Of a stretch of DNA of 64,000 nucleotides, positions 26,080 through 35,800 are shown piece after piece. The DNA is from Saprospiraceae bacterium. Its GTDB lineage: Bacteria; Bacteroidota; Bacteroidia; Chitinophagales; Saprospiraceae. The notes below the pieces were generated by a model. The model had not been told where the DNA came from. It saw only the letters and a program-made list of their open reading frames with translations, and did not search any database. Positions within the stretch are counted from its first letter, which is position 1. Each line of letters opens with the position of its first letter. The stretch covers positions 1,617,501 to 1,681,500 of the forward strand of contig JADJXG010000001.1 of assembly GCA_016715965.1 (NCBI GenBank). The letters are read 5' to 3'. Made by a program: the position numbers and the translations under genes.

Positions 26080-26558
26080 AGAAGCTGCTGTACCTGGTTT
26101 TTGCTTTGGTGTCGTGTTATTCTTTCAAAGGTACAAGCATTGATCCTGATGTTTCCTTTTTTAATGTAGCTCCGATCACAGATCTTTCAGGTAATGCTCC
26201 TCCGGGATATACCAACGATTTTCAAGAAGCACTCTCCAATAAAATAAGACGTGAGACCAGATTGTTGCTTCGACAAAATGAACCGGATTTACAATTTGAC
26301 ATTCAACTCACCCAATTCAATATTTCTCCACAAGCCCCACAGGCAGGGACTTTTGCCGCTCTGAATAGACTGACCGTAGGATTTAAAGTAAAAATGACCA
26401 ACCATAAAAATCAAAAGCAAACTTTTGAGCAAACTTTTTCAAGGTTTGAAGATTTTGATGCAGGTCTTGATTTTTCATCCGAACAAATTCGTTTACTCAA
26501 TAATATCAACAAATTAATTCTGGAGGATATTTTTAACAAGGCATTTACCAATTGGTAA
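26076..26558 (+). CDS. lptE: LptE-like LPS assembly lipoprotein
   Basis: 160 residues. Lipoprotein signal with lipobox-like LVSC at residues 11-14, then CYSFKGTSIDP, the hallmark opening of Bacteroidota LptE. It should insert in the outer membrane and act with LptD in lipopolysaccharide export. Further family text: NDFQEALSNKIRRETRL, GTFAALNRLTVGFKVKMTN and the QTFSRFEDFD stretch. The start overlaps the end of the activator gene (ATGA). lptD is not in the window. Confidence 0.85.
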   Translation: MKKLLYLVFALVSCYSFKGTSIDPDVSFFNVAPITDLSGNAPPGYTNDFQEALSNKIRRETRLLLRQNEPDLQFDIQLTQFNISPQAPQAGTFAALNRLTVGFKVKMTNHKNQKQTFEQTFSRFEDFDAGLDFSSEQIRLLNNINKLILEDIFNKAFTNW

Positions 26559-26596
26559 AATGTCAAATAGTCAATTTAATGAGATAAATTAAAATC

Positions 26597-27544
26597 ATGA
26601 ATTCAGAAGATAAAAACCAATCCCCAATTCAGGACTATGATTTGGAAAAATCAAAATTTCCATTGGCAGAGGCATTTATTTCAAATGTTTACAATGATGT
26701 TTTAAGGACTTCAGATTTGTTACATGGTGAAAACAAAGCTTTTCTATTGTCCAAATCCTGGAACAAAAAAGCCTCTGTCACACCCTTTGTCGAAATATTA
26801 GAAAGCGATGAAATGACATCTGATGAGAATGATGAATTCAATCAAAAGAACATCCAAGAATCCATTCAGGAAACTAAATTATCCGATCCGCCGGTAGTCG
26901 AGGAGGAGCTACCCAATCTACCTCAAAATCAAGTTGAATTAAATGTAGGTTCTGATGAAGGTCTTAATATAAAAGTGGATGGACAAAAAGGCAAGACGAA
27001 GCAAACCAAGAAATCTTTGGTTAAAGTAGAAAAAAGTAAGATTGAGAAAATTGCAAAGAAAGATAAACCGATAGGTACGAAGAAAGATAAACCGATAGGT
27101 ACAAAGAAAGATACTCCTAACCGTTCCTACAATGGAAAGAAGCAGAAAAGCGATAAAAAGTTTAAAACAAAGGCCCCTAAATTGCCTCTTGTCGTTGAAA
27201 CTGCCCAAGCCCCAAAAGCCTCTAAAAAGTTAAGAAGACTGAGTCAAGCCCCAGATTTTTATTCATGGTTGGAATACATCGATCAGGGTAATAGTTGGAA
27301 AGTTACACCAGAGGAGTCAAAACCAAAGAAAAAGACAAAAAAGGACCAAACAGGGGATTCAATCCTATTAAAGACAAAGAAAAGTCAGGAACTTAAGAAT
27401 GAAATTGCATCCGAAACATTGGCTGCACTTTTGGTTTCTCAAGGTCATAAGGCCAAAGCGATAAAAATGTACGAAAAATTGATCCGTAAGAATCCTGAAA
27501 AAACAAGTATCTTTGCCGCCCATATTGAAAAACTAAAAATTTAA
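26597..27544 (+). CDS. Lysine-rich hypothetical protein with C-terminal TPR-like unit
   Basis: 315 residues. An acidic N-terminal region (to about 130) is followed by a strongly basic, lysine-rich, low-complexity centre (about 130-210). The centre holds a tandem KDKPIGTK repeat encoded by two near-identical 24-base units (27059-27106). The last 50 residues, ASETLAALLVSQGHKAKAIKMYEKLIRKNP, look like a single TPR-type helical hairpin. No signal peptide or membrane span. In my recollection proteins with this C-terminus often sit between lptE and secG in Bacteroidota. The function is unknown; the basic centre suggests nucleic-acid or membrane-surface contact, which is inference. Confidence 0.7.
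   Translation: MNSEDKNQSPIQDYDLEKSKFPLAEAFISNVYNDVLRTSDLLHGENKAFLLSKSWNKKASVTPFVEILESDEMTSDENDEFNQKNIQESIQETKLSDPPVVEEELPNLPQNQVELNVGSDEGLNIKVDGQKGKTKQTKKSLVKVEKSKIEKIAKKDKPIGTKKDKPIGTKKDTPNRSYNGKKQKSDKKFKTKAPKLPLVVETAQAPKASKKLRRLSQAPDFYSWLEYIDQGNSWKVTPEESKPKKKTKKDQTGDSILLKTKKSQELKNEIASETLAALLVSQGHKAKAIKMYEKLIRKNPEKTSIFAAHIEKLKI
27059..27106 (+). repeat. Tandem 24-base coding repeat (two full copies)
   Basis: Copies at 27059-27082 and 27083-27106 differ at one base and encode KDKPIGTK twice; a third, diverged copy begins at 27107. In-frame length change here would leave the protein intact. Confidence 0.85.
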
Positions 27545-27547
27545 TCC

Positions 27548-27835
27548 ATGCTAACGCTGGTAACCATTTTAATCGCTCTGGATTGTCTTTTATTAATCGG
27601 AGTTGTTTTGATCCAAAATCCAAAAGGAGGAGGAGTTGATTCAACTTTTGGAGGTCAAAGTGCCAACCAAATGTTTGGTGCTGCCAGATCAGCAGATTTT
27701 ATTGAAAAATTGACCTGGTATCTTGCGGCCATCCTGTTTATTCTCTGCATTTTTGCTGCATTGATTACTGGTGCAACGGTAGAAGCTCCCCCGACCGATG
27801 TGCTTCCTCCGACTGGCGGAGACAGCCCTCAATAG
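27548..27835 (+). CDS. secG: Preprotein translocase subunit SecG
   Basis: 95 residues: two hydrophobic helices (about 3-20 and 56-77) joined by the conserved loop LIQNPKGGGVDSTFGGQSANQMFGAA. SecG assists the SecYE channel during protein export across the inner membrane. The C-terminal tail, rich in Pro and Thr, is variable in this phylum. It starts 3 bases after the lysine-rich gene, so it belongs to the same transcript. Confidence 0.93.
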   Translation: MLTLVTILIALDCLLLIGVVLIQNPKGGGVDSTFGGQSANQMFGAARSADFIEKLTWYLAAILFILCIFAALITGATVEAPPTDVLPPTGGDSPQ

Positions 27836-27881
27836 ATAGAGACGAGATCAGGCTTATTTTGAATTAAAAACCATGGCCTGA

Positions 27882-28805
27882 ATGAAAATTCTAATCACAG
27901 ACGATGTTCACCCGGTACTTCTGGAGGGTTTACGATTAAAAGGTCATATAGTTGATTATCAACCAGATATATCACTAGATCAAGCCAAAATGATCGTTCG
28001 GGATTATGAAGGATTGGTGGTAAATACCAAAATGAAGGTGGACCTTGCTTTTTTAGAAACTGCCCTTCGTTTAGAATGCATAGCAAGATTGGGATCCGGA
28101 ATGGATACCATTGACACTCAGCTTCTCTCAGAGAGAATCATCCATTTTTTTAATACACCGGAAGCAAACAGCCACGCTGTCGCTGAACACTGCCTTGGAT
28201 TGATCCTTGGACTTTTGAGAAGCATTCCAAAAGCACATGCGGAAGTCCAGAAGAGACAATGGATTCGCGAAGAGAACAGAGGAACAGAATTGGCCTCACT
28301 TAAAATCGGATTCATTGGATTTGGCCACACGGGCAAAGAAACCGCAAAACTACTCCAACCCTTTAATAATCAAATTAAAGTATTTGATCCCTATGTCGAA
28401 ATCGGACCAGAATATTTTTATGTTCAACAGGTTGGGCAACTGGGAGATTTGATGGATTGTGATCTTATCAGCCTTCATGTCAATCTGCATGAAGAAACAA
28501 GGCATCTCATCAACAAGACGTTTATTGATTCCATGAATCAAGCATTCTATTTGATTAATACCTCTCGTGGAGCCATCATCCAGACAAAACACTTACTGGA
28601 AGGACTACTGGATGGAAAAATAATAGGGGCTGCATTGGATGTACTTGAAAATGAGCGGCCGGCTGATTACCATTCAGAAGAGCTTGCCATTTATGACAAA
28701 TTGTTTCAACTTCCGAATGTGATCGTGACACCTCATATTGCTGGCTGGACATATGAATCCAAAAGAAGAATCGCGGAAGCTGTCCTATCCAAATGGCCAG
28801 ATTAA
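27882..28805 (+). CDS. D-isomer-specific 2-hydroxyacid dehydrogenase (SerA-like)
   Basis: 307 residues, a short single-domain-pair member. NAD binding is shown by IGFIGFGHTGKETAKLL near 144-160, followed by FDPY as the acceptor of the ribose. Catalytic parts are SRGAII (Arg), ALDVLENERP (Glu) and TPHIAGWT (His). It lacks the C-terminal ACT domain of full 3-phosphoglycerate dehydrogenase, yet Bacteroidota SerA is often this short, so serine biosynthesis or another 2-hydroxyacid reaction is possible. It follows secG by 46 bases. Confidence 0.8.
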   Translation: MKILITDDVHPVLLEGLRLKGHIVDYQPDISLDQAKMIVRDYEGLVVNTKMKVDLAFLETALRLECIARLGSGMDTIDTQLLSERIIHFFNTPEANSHAVAEHCLGLILGLLRSIPKAHAEVQKRQWIREENRGTELASLKIGFIGFGHTGKETAKLLQPFNNQIKVFDPYVEIGPEYFYVQQVGQLGDLMDCDLISLHVNLHEETRHLINKTFIDSMNQAFYLINTSRGAIIQTKHLLEGLLDGKIIGAALDVLENERPADYHSEELAIYDKLFQLPNVIVTPHIAGWTYESKRRIAEAVLSKWPD

Positions 28806-29154
28806 TTCAGAAAGGGGGTGGTCCAAATGTTAAATTTTCAAAATAGAATCCAATAAGGCAGCGCTTTAGGGGCTATGCCGTTATTAAAAGGCTTTTCTTT
28901 TAACAATTCACTAAGATTTAATTGGTAAACTGGTGTTGAAAAGATAAATTTTTGATAATAATTTTTAAATCATATTAAAGTAAAAACCCATAGTGTAAAG
29001 AACTGTAAATGAAATAGAAAACTCGTTAAATTATAAAAATTTTAATGTATAAATTTTGAATAAATTCTTTAATTTTTAAATGCTTTTATGTCAATTTTTA
29101 GGTTTTACTTAACATTGCAGGCTTTTTTATAATTGTAAACCAACATTTAGAAAC
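28806..29154. other. AT-rich intergenic region before the TonB-receptor operon
   Basis: 349 bases without a gene. A weak hairpin with arms AATAAGGCA (28852-28860) and TGCC-G-TTATT (28876-28885), followed by a T-rich stretch, may terminate the previous cluster. From about 28960 the sequence is extremely AT-rich. TATAATTG near 29129 differs by one base from the -7 consensus. No complete promoter is evident. Confidence 0.45.
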
Positions 29155-32100
29155 ATGAATTTGAAATCATTTTTCATTTTTTGTATCACAGCATGCTTCA
29201 GTGCTGGAATCATGGCACAGACTAAAATCGAAGGAACTGTCACGGATAAGGACAATGGAGAACCGCTTATTAATGCTCCTGTCAAAGTGTTTAAAGGGAA
29301 GGATTTATATACCGGGGCTGTAACGGATTTTGATGGAAACTACAGCATTATTGTGGATCCGGGCAATTACAATGTGGAGGTCAGTTTTTACGGAAATTCA
29401 CAGCGTTTCGAAAATGTTCGCGTCACCGGTGGAAAGGTGACCAAACTCAATTTTTCAATTTCTTCGGGCATTCAGCTGGAAGCCATAGAGATCAAAGAAT
29501 ATAAAAAACCCATTGTTGAAATTGACAAAACTTCGAGTGACCAAACCATTACTGCAGAGGACATTAAAACTTTGGGTACCAGAAACATAAATGCAATAGC
29601 TTCCACTGTATCCGGTATTTCTAGTGTTGACGGTGGAGATATTTCCATCAGGGGAGCCCGTACAGATGGAACCGTTTATTTTTTGGACGGAGTCAGGATA
29701 ACAGGTCGTGCTCCTTCAGCTGTGGATATTGAACAAGTGACGGTCATTAAAGGTGGTCTTGAGCCTCAGTATGGAGACGCTACCGGAGGAATTATTTCAC
29801 TGGTTACAAAAGGACCTTCTTCCAAATTTGGAGGTTCATTGGAAGCAGAAACATCCAATTATCTGGATCCTTATGGATATACATTTATCAGTGGAAACGT
29901 CAGTGGCCCAATAATCCGTCATAATAATAGAACTCTCGTAGGATTCAGACTTTCGGGCCAGTACACAGAATTAAAAGACGATGATCCACCGGCCTTCGGA
30001 GATTATTTTGCAAAAGAATCCACCATTGCCAGACTGACTGCCAATCCAGTGATCCCGTTGAATGGGATTCCTGTAGTCAACGGTCTTTTCTTGAAAGAAG
30101 GCGAAGATGTTGAATTCTCTAAATTTAACAAAAACGACCAAAACATTGCTTATGACGTTTCCGGAAAAATTGACGTCAAACCCAATCAGAACATTGATTT
30201 GACCATTTCCGGAACCTATTCCAATGTTGAGGATCGTTTTGTTCCGGGAACCAATGAAACCATTGGAGGGGGCTCATGGCGATTGCTCAATTGGGTCAAC
30301 AATCCTGTTCAGGATAGAAGGGTATTGCGTGGAAATTTAAGATTCAGACATCGATTGGGCAAACTTGTTGATCTTTCTCCGGAAGCTTTGGCCAATCAGG
30401 ATCAAAACCCCAAAAAATTGTCGGTCATTCAAAACCCTTATTACACGATTCAGCTAGGTTATGAAAATAGAAATGGTGGAGACCGGGATATTCGCCATAC
30501 CGACAATCTTTTTAATCATGGTCATGTGGCTCAATTTACTAGAGAATGGTTAAGGGTTAGAAATGAAGATTTACTCCATGTGGGTTATATTGACCAAGTG
30601 GTTGGATATGAGAATGGTACCGTCAATCCGGCATTTAACAACTACAATTTGATCCCGCAAGCAGACCTTGGCAATATTCAGGCATACAGAGCTTTTAACA
30701 GCAATATCAGTAGTGCCTTTTCTGATGTTTGGTCCGGCATTCATACCAACGTAGGAAGCGTATACAACCGGTTTAATAAATTTGATAACAACATTTATAC
30801 AGCCCAAATTACTTCAGGATTTGACTTTATTCCGGGTGGATCAAAAAAAGGAAGACACAATATCCAATTTGGTATTTTATTTGAGCAAAGTATCAACAGC
30901 AACTATTCCATCGAACCCTTTGACTTATGGCGTTTGGGAAGACTCTATCAGAATGACCACATCACCGGCGTTGATAGCAACAACATCATTGGTTACGATA
31001 CCATCATTGATGCCCAAGGAAATCCACTTTATTTGCCTTACTTCCAGACCTTGATTACAGATCCGGATGAGCGCAGATTTTATAGATCGATCCGATCTTT
31101 GCAATATCCTGGAATGGATTCTACGGAATCTGCTCATCTATATGCCGATATCGATCGGTTTAAACCATCTGATCTGAGTCTTGATATGTTTACGATGAGA
31201 GAACTGACGGATCAGTCCATTATGGGTTTTTACGGATATGATTATTTGGGCAATAAGACCAGCCCGGGTGTAAAATTTGACGATTTTTTTAAAGTGGATA
31301 CCATCAATGGAGTTGCGCAACGAAGGTATCAGGTCGCTCCTTTTTCACCGATTTATGTGGCAGGTTATTTGCAAGATAAATTTACTTACAAGGACATTAT
31401 TTTCAGAGTTGGAGGTAGGGTGGATTACTACGATGCCAATACAAAAGTACTGAGTGATCCTTATAGTTTATATGGTATTCAGGGTGCAGGCACTTTTCAC
31501 CAAAATGTAGGTACAGCCAAACCATCAACCATTGGAGATGATTATAAAGTTTATCTGGTGGGAGCTGGTTCAACCCAAGTGAAAGCTTATCGCAATGGGG
31601 ATCAATGGTTTTTTGCCAATGGTACAGCTGCTAACAATTCACTTGCCATATTTGGTGATAACAACCTGGTTGCACCTGCTTATATACAACCCGAAGATAC
31701 CTTAAGAAGTATCAGGGGTAAATTTTTTAACCCGGATCAATCTTTTGAGGACTACAAACCTCAAATCAATTGGATGCCAAGAATTGCGTTTTCATTTCCA
31801 ATTTCTGATGCGGCCAATTTCTTTGCACACTATGACATAGTTGTACAAAGGCCAACCGGAGAAAACATCGTTTCTCCATTGCAATTTTTATATTGGGATA
31901 TCAACGGACGGACGCCTAGCGCAAACAGCAACTTAAGACCATCGAGAAAAGTCGATTATGAAGTAGGCTTCCAGCAAAAAATCACCAACTCTTCTTCGAT
32001 TATATTCTCTGCCTATTACAATGAACTCAGAGATATGATCCAAATCACTACGCTCACCAAAGTGGCTACCATTGGTCAATACAATACCTTCAGAAACCTG

Positions 32101-32823
32101 GATTTTGGTACTGTAAAAGGATTTAACTTCACCTATGATTTAAGGAGAGTCAACAATTTTCAGTTTAATGCAGCCTATACCCTGCAATTTGCCGATGGTA
32201 CCGGCTCAGATGCAAGATCTCAGGAGGGATTAACCGGCAGAGGTATTAATATCCGAAACATTTTTCCATTCAACTATGATGAAAGACACAGATTTTCATT
32301 TAACGCAGATTACAGATACGGTTCTGGCAAACTTTACAATGGTCCCAGAATAGGTGGATTGGATTTGTTGGCCAATACCGGTTTGAATATTCTAATGATT
32401 GCTGCATCAGGCAGACCCTATTCACAAGGTCTATCTATAGTAAGGTTTGATGGTGCGGGATTCAAAGGTAACATCAACGGTGCAAGACTTCCATGGAATT
32501 TTAACATTGATCTTCGCGCTGATAAATACATTGCACTGACCAAACCAGGAGCGAAACACCCGTTAAATCTAAACGTCTATCTCCGGATTCAAAACCTGTT
32601 GGATACCCGCAATATTATCGGAGTTTACCGGGGATCCGGAAGTGCATCGGATGACGGTTATTTGACTTCTGAGAGAGGTGCCAATGAAAGGAGAAATGTG
32701 ACCAACACCTATGGTTCCCAATACTTACCTTTCTTTGAAAATTCATACAACTGGGCACTTTTAAACCCGGATTTCTATACCTTACCCAGAAGGATTTATG
32801 TAGGAGCCATTTTTGAATTCTAA
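29155..32823 (+). CDS. TonB-dependent receptor with CarboxypepD_reg-like N-terminal domain
   Basis: 1222 residues. Signal peptide (1-21, ending MAQ), a CarboxypepD_reg-like domain (about 23-105: GTVTDKDNGEPLINAPV, DFDGNYSIIVDPGNYNVEV), a plug (about 120-225: DISIRGARTDGTVYFLDGVRI, GGLEPQYGDATGGII) and a 22-strand-type barrel to the C-terminus, which ends in aromatic Phe (GAIFEF), the beta-barrel assembly signal. It should be an energised outer-membrane importer. No SusD partner follows, so it is not a standard SusCD pair; instead an extracellular protein gene follows after 18 bases and a PorV/PorQ-like barrel after that. The substrate is unknown. Confidence 0.88.
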   Translation: MNLKSFFIFCITACFSAGIMAQTKIEGTVTDKDNGEPLINAPVKVFKGKDLYTGAVTDFDGNYSIIVDPGNYNVEVSFYGNSQRFENVRVTGGKVTKLNFSISSGIQLEAIEIKEYKKPIVEIDKTSSDQTITAEDIKTLGTRNINAIASTVSGISSVDGGDISIRGARTDGTVYFLDGVRITGRAPSAVDIEQVTVIKGGLEPQYGDATGGIISLVTKGPSSKFGGSLEAETSNYLDPYGYTFISGNVSGPIIRHNNRTLVGFRLSGQYTELKDDDPPAFGDYFAKESTIARLTANPVIPLNGIPVVNGLFLKEGEDVEFSKFNKNDQNIAYDVSGKIDVKPNQNIDLTISGTYSNVEDRFVPGTNETIGGGSWRLLNWVNNPVQDRRVLRGNLRFRHRLGKLVDLSPEALANQDQNPKKLSVIQNPYYTIQLGYENRNGGDRDIRHTDNLFNHGHVAQFTREWLRVRNEDLLHVGYIDQVVGYENGTVNPAFNNYNLIPQADLGNIQAYRAFNSNISSAFSDVWSGIHTNVGSVYNRFNKFDNNIYTAQITSGFDFIPGGSKKGRHNIQFGILFEQSINSNYSIEPFDLWRLGRLYQNDHITGVDSNNIIGYDTIIDAQGNPLYLPYFQTLITDPDERRFYRSIRSLQYPGMDSTESAHLYADIDRFKPSDLSLDMFTMRELTDQSIMGFYGYDYLGNKTSPGVKFDDFFKVDTINGVAQRRYQVAPFSPIYVAGYLQDKFTYKDIIFRVGGRVDYYDANTKVLSDPYSLYGIQGAGTFHQNVGTAKPSTIGDDYKVYLVGAGSTQVKAYRNGDQWFFANGTAANNSLAIFGDNNLVAPAYIQPEDTLRSIRGKFFNPDQSFEDYKPQINWMPRIAFSFPISDAANFFAHYDIVVQRPTGENIVSPLQFLYWDINGRTPSANSNLRPSRKVDYEVGFQQKITNSSSIIFSAYYNELRDMIQITTLTKVATIGQYNTFRNLDFGTVKGFNFTYDLRRVNNFQFNAAYTLQFADGTGSDARSQEGLTGRGINIRNIFPFNYDERHRFSFNADYRYGSGKLYNGPRIGGLDLLANTGLNILMIAASGRPYSQGLSIVRFDGAGFKGNINGARLPWNFNIDLRADKYIALTKPGAKHPLNLNVYLRIQNLLDTRNIIGVYRGSGSASDDGYLTSERGANERRNVTNTYGSQYLPFFENSYNWALLNPDFYTLPRRIYVGAIFEF

Positions 32824-32841
32824 AGAACAAATTTCTAGCAT

Positions 32842-35800
32842 ATGAAATTATCAATCATGAATAAAATAATTTTACTGGTCTCTTTGGCTTTATGTTGGGT
32901 TAATCTTCAGGCACGTCAACCTGCACAGACCAAGAGCCCTGCCAAATCGAAGCAACTAAGTTCGCGGTCGAATTGCTCGCCAGCGACCAAACAAATCGAT
33001 CAGGATATCAATAACGTAAGGGCCCGATTGCTAAACGGAGGTGATGTATGGTGGGACTTGCAGAGGGGCCGATATGTTGTGCCCAAAGTGGTTCCGGGAT
33101 CTGGTAGACCGGAAGTGTCTTCTATTTTTGCGGGGGCTGTATGGGTCGGTGGATATGATCCGGCCGGAGCTTTGAAGCTGATGGCCCAAACCTACAGATC
33201 TCCGACACGCAATGATTGCTGGCCCGGCCCATTGACCGAGTTGGGGGAAACAAATGCCGCAGAATGTATAAAATGGGATCAATTCTTTAGGGTATATGGC
33301 GCGGATATCACACTGTTGATTTCTAGATGGAATCAGGCAAAAAGAGAAGGCAGAACAGAATTGACAGAGGCTGAAATCCCGGAAGACGTGCTTTATTGGC
33401 CGGCAAAAGGAAATCCGTTTTTTGAAAGAAGATACAATTTTGCCTTACCGGATGCCAGACAAGGATTGGCATTGTTTTATGAAGAAAACGACAATAAAAT
33501 TTACGAACCCCATCTGGGAGAATATCCGGTCATCGATATTCGGGATTGTCCCAAAGACATCTATCCGGATGAAATGATTTTCTGGATTTACAATGATGCA
33601 GGTGGCATCCACACCAATTCCAATGGAGATCCCATCAGAATGGAAGTTCAGGTGCAGGCTTTTGGTTTCAGAACTGCAGATGAATTGAACGACATGACTT
33701 TCCAAAGATATAAATTGATCAATCGCGCTCCTCAGGAGATTAGGGACTGTTATTTTGCCATGTGGATTGATCCGGATCTGGGATGCTTCAGTGATGACTA
33801 CATTGGATGTGATACCACTTTTGTCAAAATGAGACCCAAAAGAAGTGACACCTCACAGCTTTATGCAGTTTATAGAGACCTGATGTACATTTACAACATC
33901 GATGCCACCGATGGCAGCAATGGTTGTAATTGTGAGCAAAACGTAAATACCTATTGCAACAATATACCCATTCTTGGGGTGGACTACTTCAGAGGTCCAC
34001 TGGATGAGTTTGGTGATGAAATAGGAATGAGCTATTTTATGTATTACAACGGGCGTGGTTTGGGAGGTTCCAATCCCGCTGCCACCGAAGACCCCACCAG
34101 TGCCTTAGAGTTTTATCAATACCTGACCGGTAGATGGAGAGATGGATCTCCATTGGTCAATGGAGGTATCGGTTATATCCCGGGTGGGGGCGGTACTATC
34201 ACCAGATATGCATTCCCCGGAGCTCCGAACGATGGTCAGGGCTGGAGTATGTGTACAGGCAATGCTGGTGAAGGAGACAGAAGAACTTTACAGGTCTCTG
34301 GTCCATTGCGTTTGGATCCCGGTGCAGTCAATGAGTTGATCATCGGAATCCCATGGGTGCCCGATCAGACTTACCCATGTCCAGGACTCGATGAACTTCT
34401 AAAAGCCGATCAATTGTGTCAGGATCTGTTTGACAATTGCTTTGATATTAAGGACGGACCCACCGCACCGGATGTAGATTTTGTAGAACTGGACAAAGAA
34501 ATCGTATTTCTATTGAGCAATGATCCTGGTTCTAACAATTTCAATCTTGGATATTCTGAAAAAGGACTTGGAATTCCTCCGGGATATGATTCACTTTATC
34601 GGTTTGAAGGTTATCGGATTTATCAAGTATCCGGGCCAGATGTGTCATTGTCCGACAGGACCATTGCAGATCCATCTTTGGTGAGAGAATTGGTGAATTT
34701 TGATCTCAAGAATAAAGTAAAAATCTTGTACGATTGGATTGGTATTAAAAACCCAAATCCCAGTACCACCCATCCCGTGGTTTATTACCCTGTGGAGAAG
34801 GTATCAGGTTTGGATCAGGGTGTAAGACATAGTTTTAGTGCAAAGGAAGATTTATTTGCCACCGGTCTGGACAATTCTCTGATCAACCACAAAAAGTATT
34901 ATTACATCATAGTTGCATACGCATACAACAACTATCAGGATTATGATGTGCAAAATAATTTTGGGCAGAGAATGCAATATTGTCTGGGTCGATTAAATGT
35001 TGGTGCCACCGGAGATGGAAAACCTTATGTGGTAACGCCCAGACCACAGATTTATGAGAAAGTAAATTCTGCTTATGGTGAGGGTATTCCAGTTACCCGT
35101 GTGGATGGTGCAGGCATTGGAGGAAATTTCGTAAGACTGCAAGAAAATGTTTATGATCGAATTATCACCGGTGGATTCGACGGGAAGATTGATTATATTG
35201 GAGGATCTGCTCCAATTGAAGTCAAAATTGTCAACCCTCTCAAAGTTAAAGATGGTGAATATGAAATCAGGTTTGTCGATGCGGATCCAAACAACAACCG
35301 ACTAGACCCACCCATCAATTGGACATTAAAGAATTTGGCCGATCCATCCAAAGTTATTCAATCCACAGGGCCAATCAACCGATTCAATGAACAAATTATT
35401 AGCAGTCTTGGGATATCTGTGGCCATGGTTCAAACTGAATATTCAGATAGGGATACCCGAGGTACAAATGGTATTGTAGCTGGAGGTTTAGAGGCCGCCT
35501 ACAAAAATCCGAACGGGGTGAAGTGGTTTATAGCTCAGGCTGATTTTCCAATTGTGGGTGTCGATTTTATTAAAACAGCACTTGGCTCTCCGCAACACGA
35601 ATTAGATCCTTTAGAACAATACAGTAAGCTCGGTAAAGATGAGTACCGGGGTTTCTGGTATCCATACAAACTTTGCGTTGATACCATGCCTTTGACTCCG
35701 GTCATTACCAATCCTGCAAACAGAACTCCTTCCGGACAAATGCGATTGGACTCATTGAATAATGTAGACATCGTGTTTACTTCAGACAAATCCAAATGGT

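Noticed and set aside
27059..27112. Tandem repeat considered as a CRISPR or VNTR
   Set aside because: The units are contiguous without spacers, in frame, and encode a lysine-rich peptide. Therefore it is a coding repeat, not CRISPR.
29100..29120. Possible -24/-12 sigma-54 promoter before the TonB receptor gene
   Set aside because: A GG and a TTGCA are present but are spaced 16 bases apart instead of about 12.
29155..32823. TonB receptor considered as a SusC of a polysaccharide utilisation locus
   Set aside because: No SusD-like gene, glycosidase or sulfatase is adjacent. The next gene is a large T9SS-type protein.
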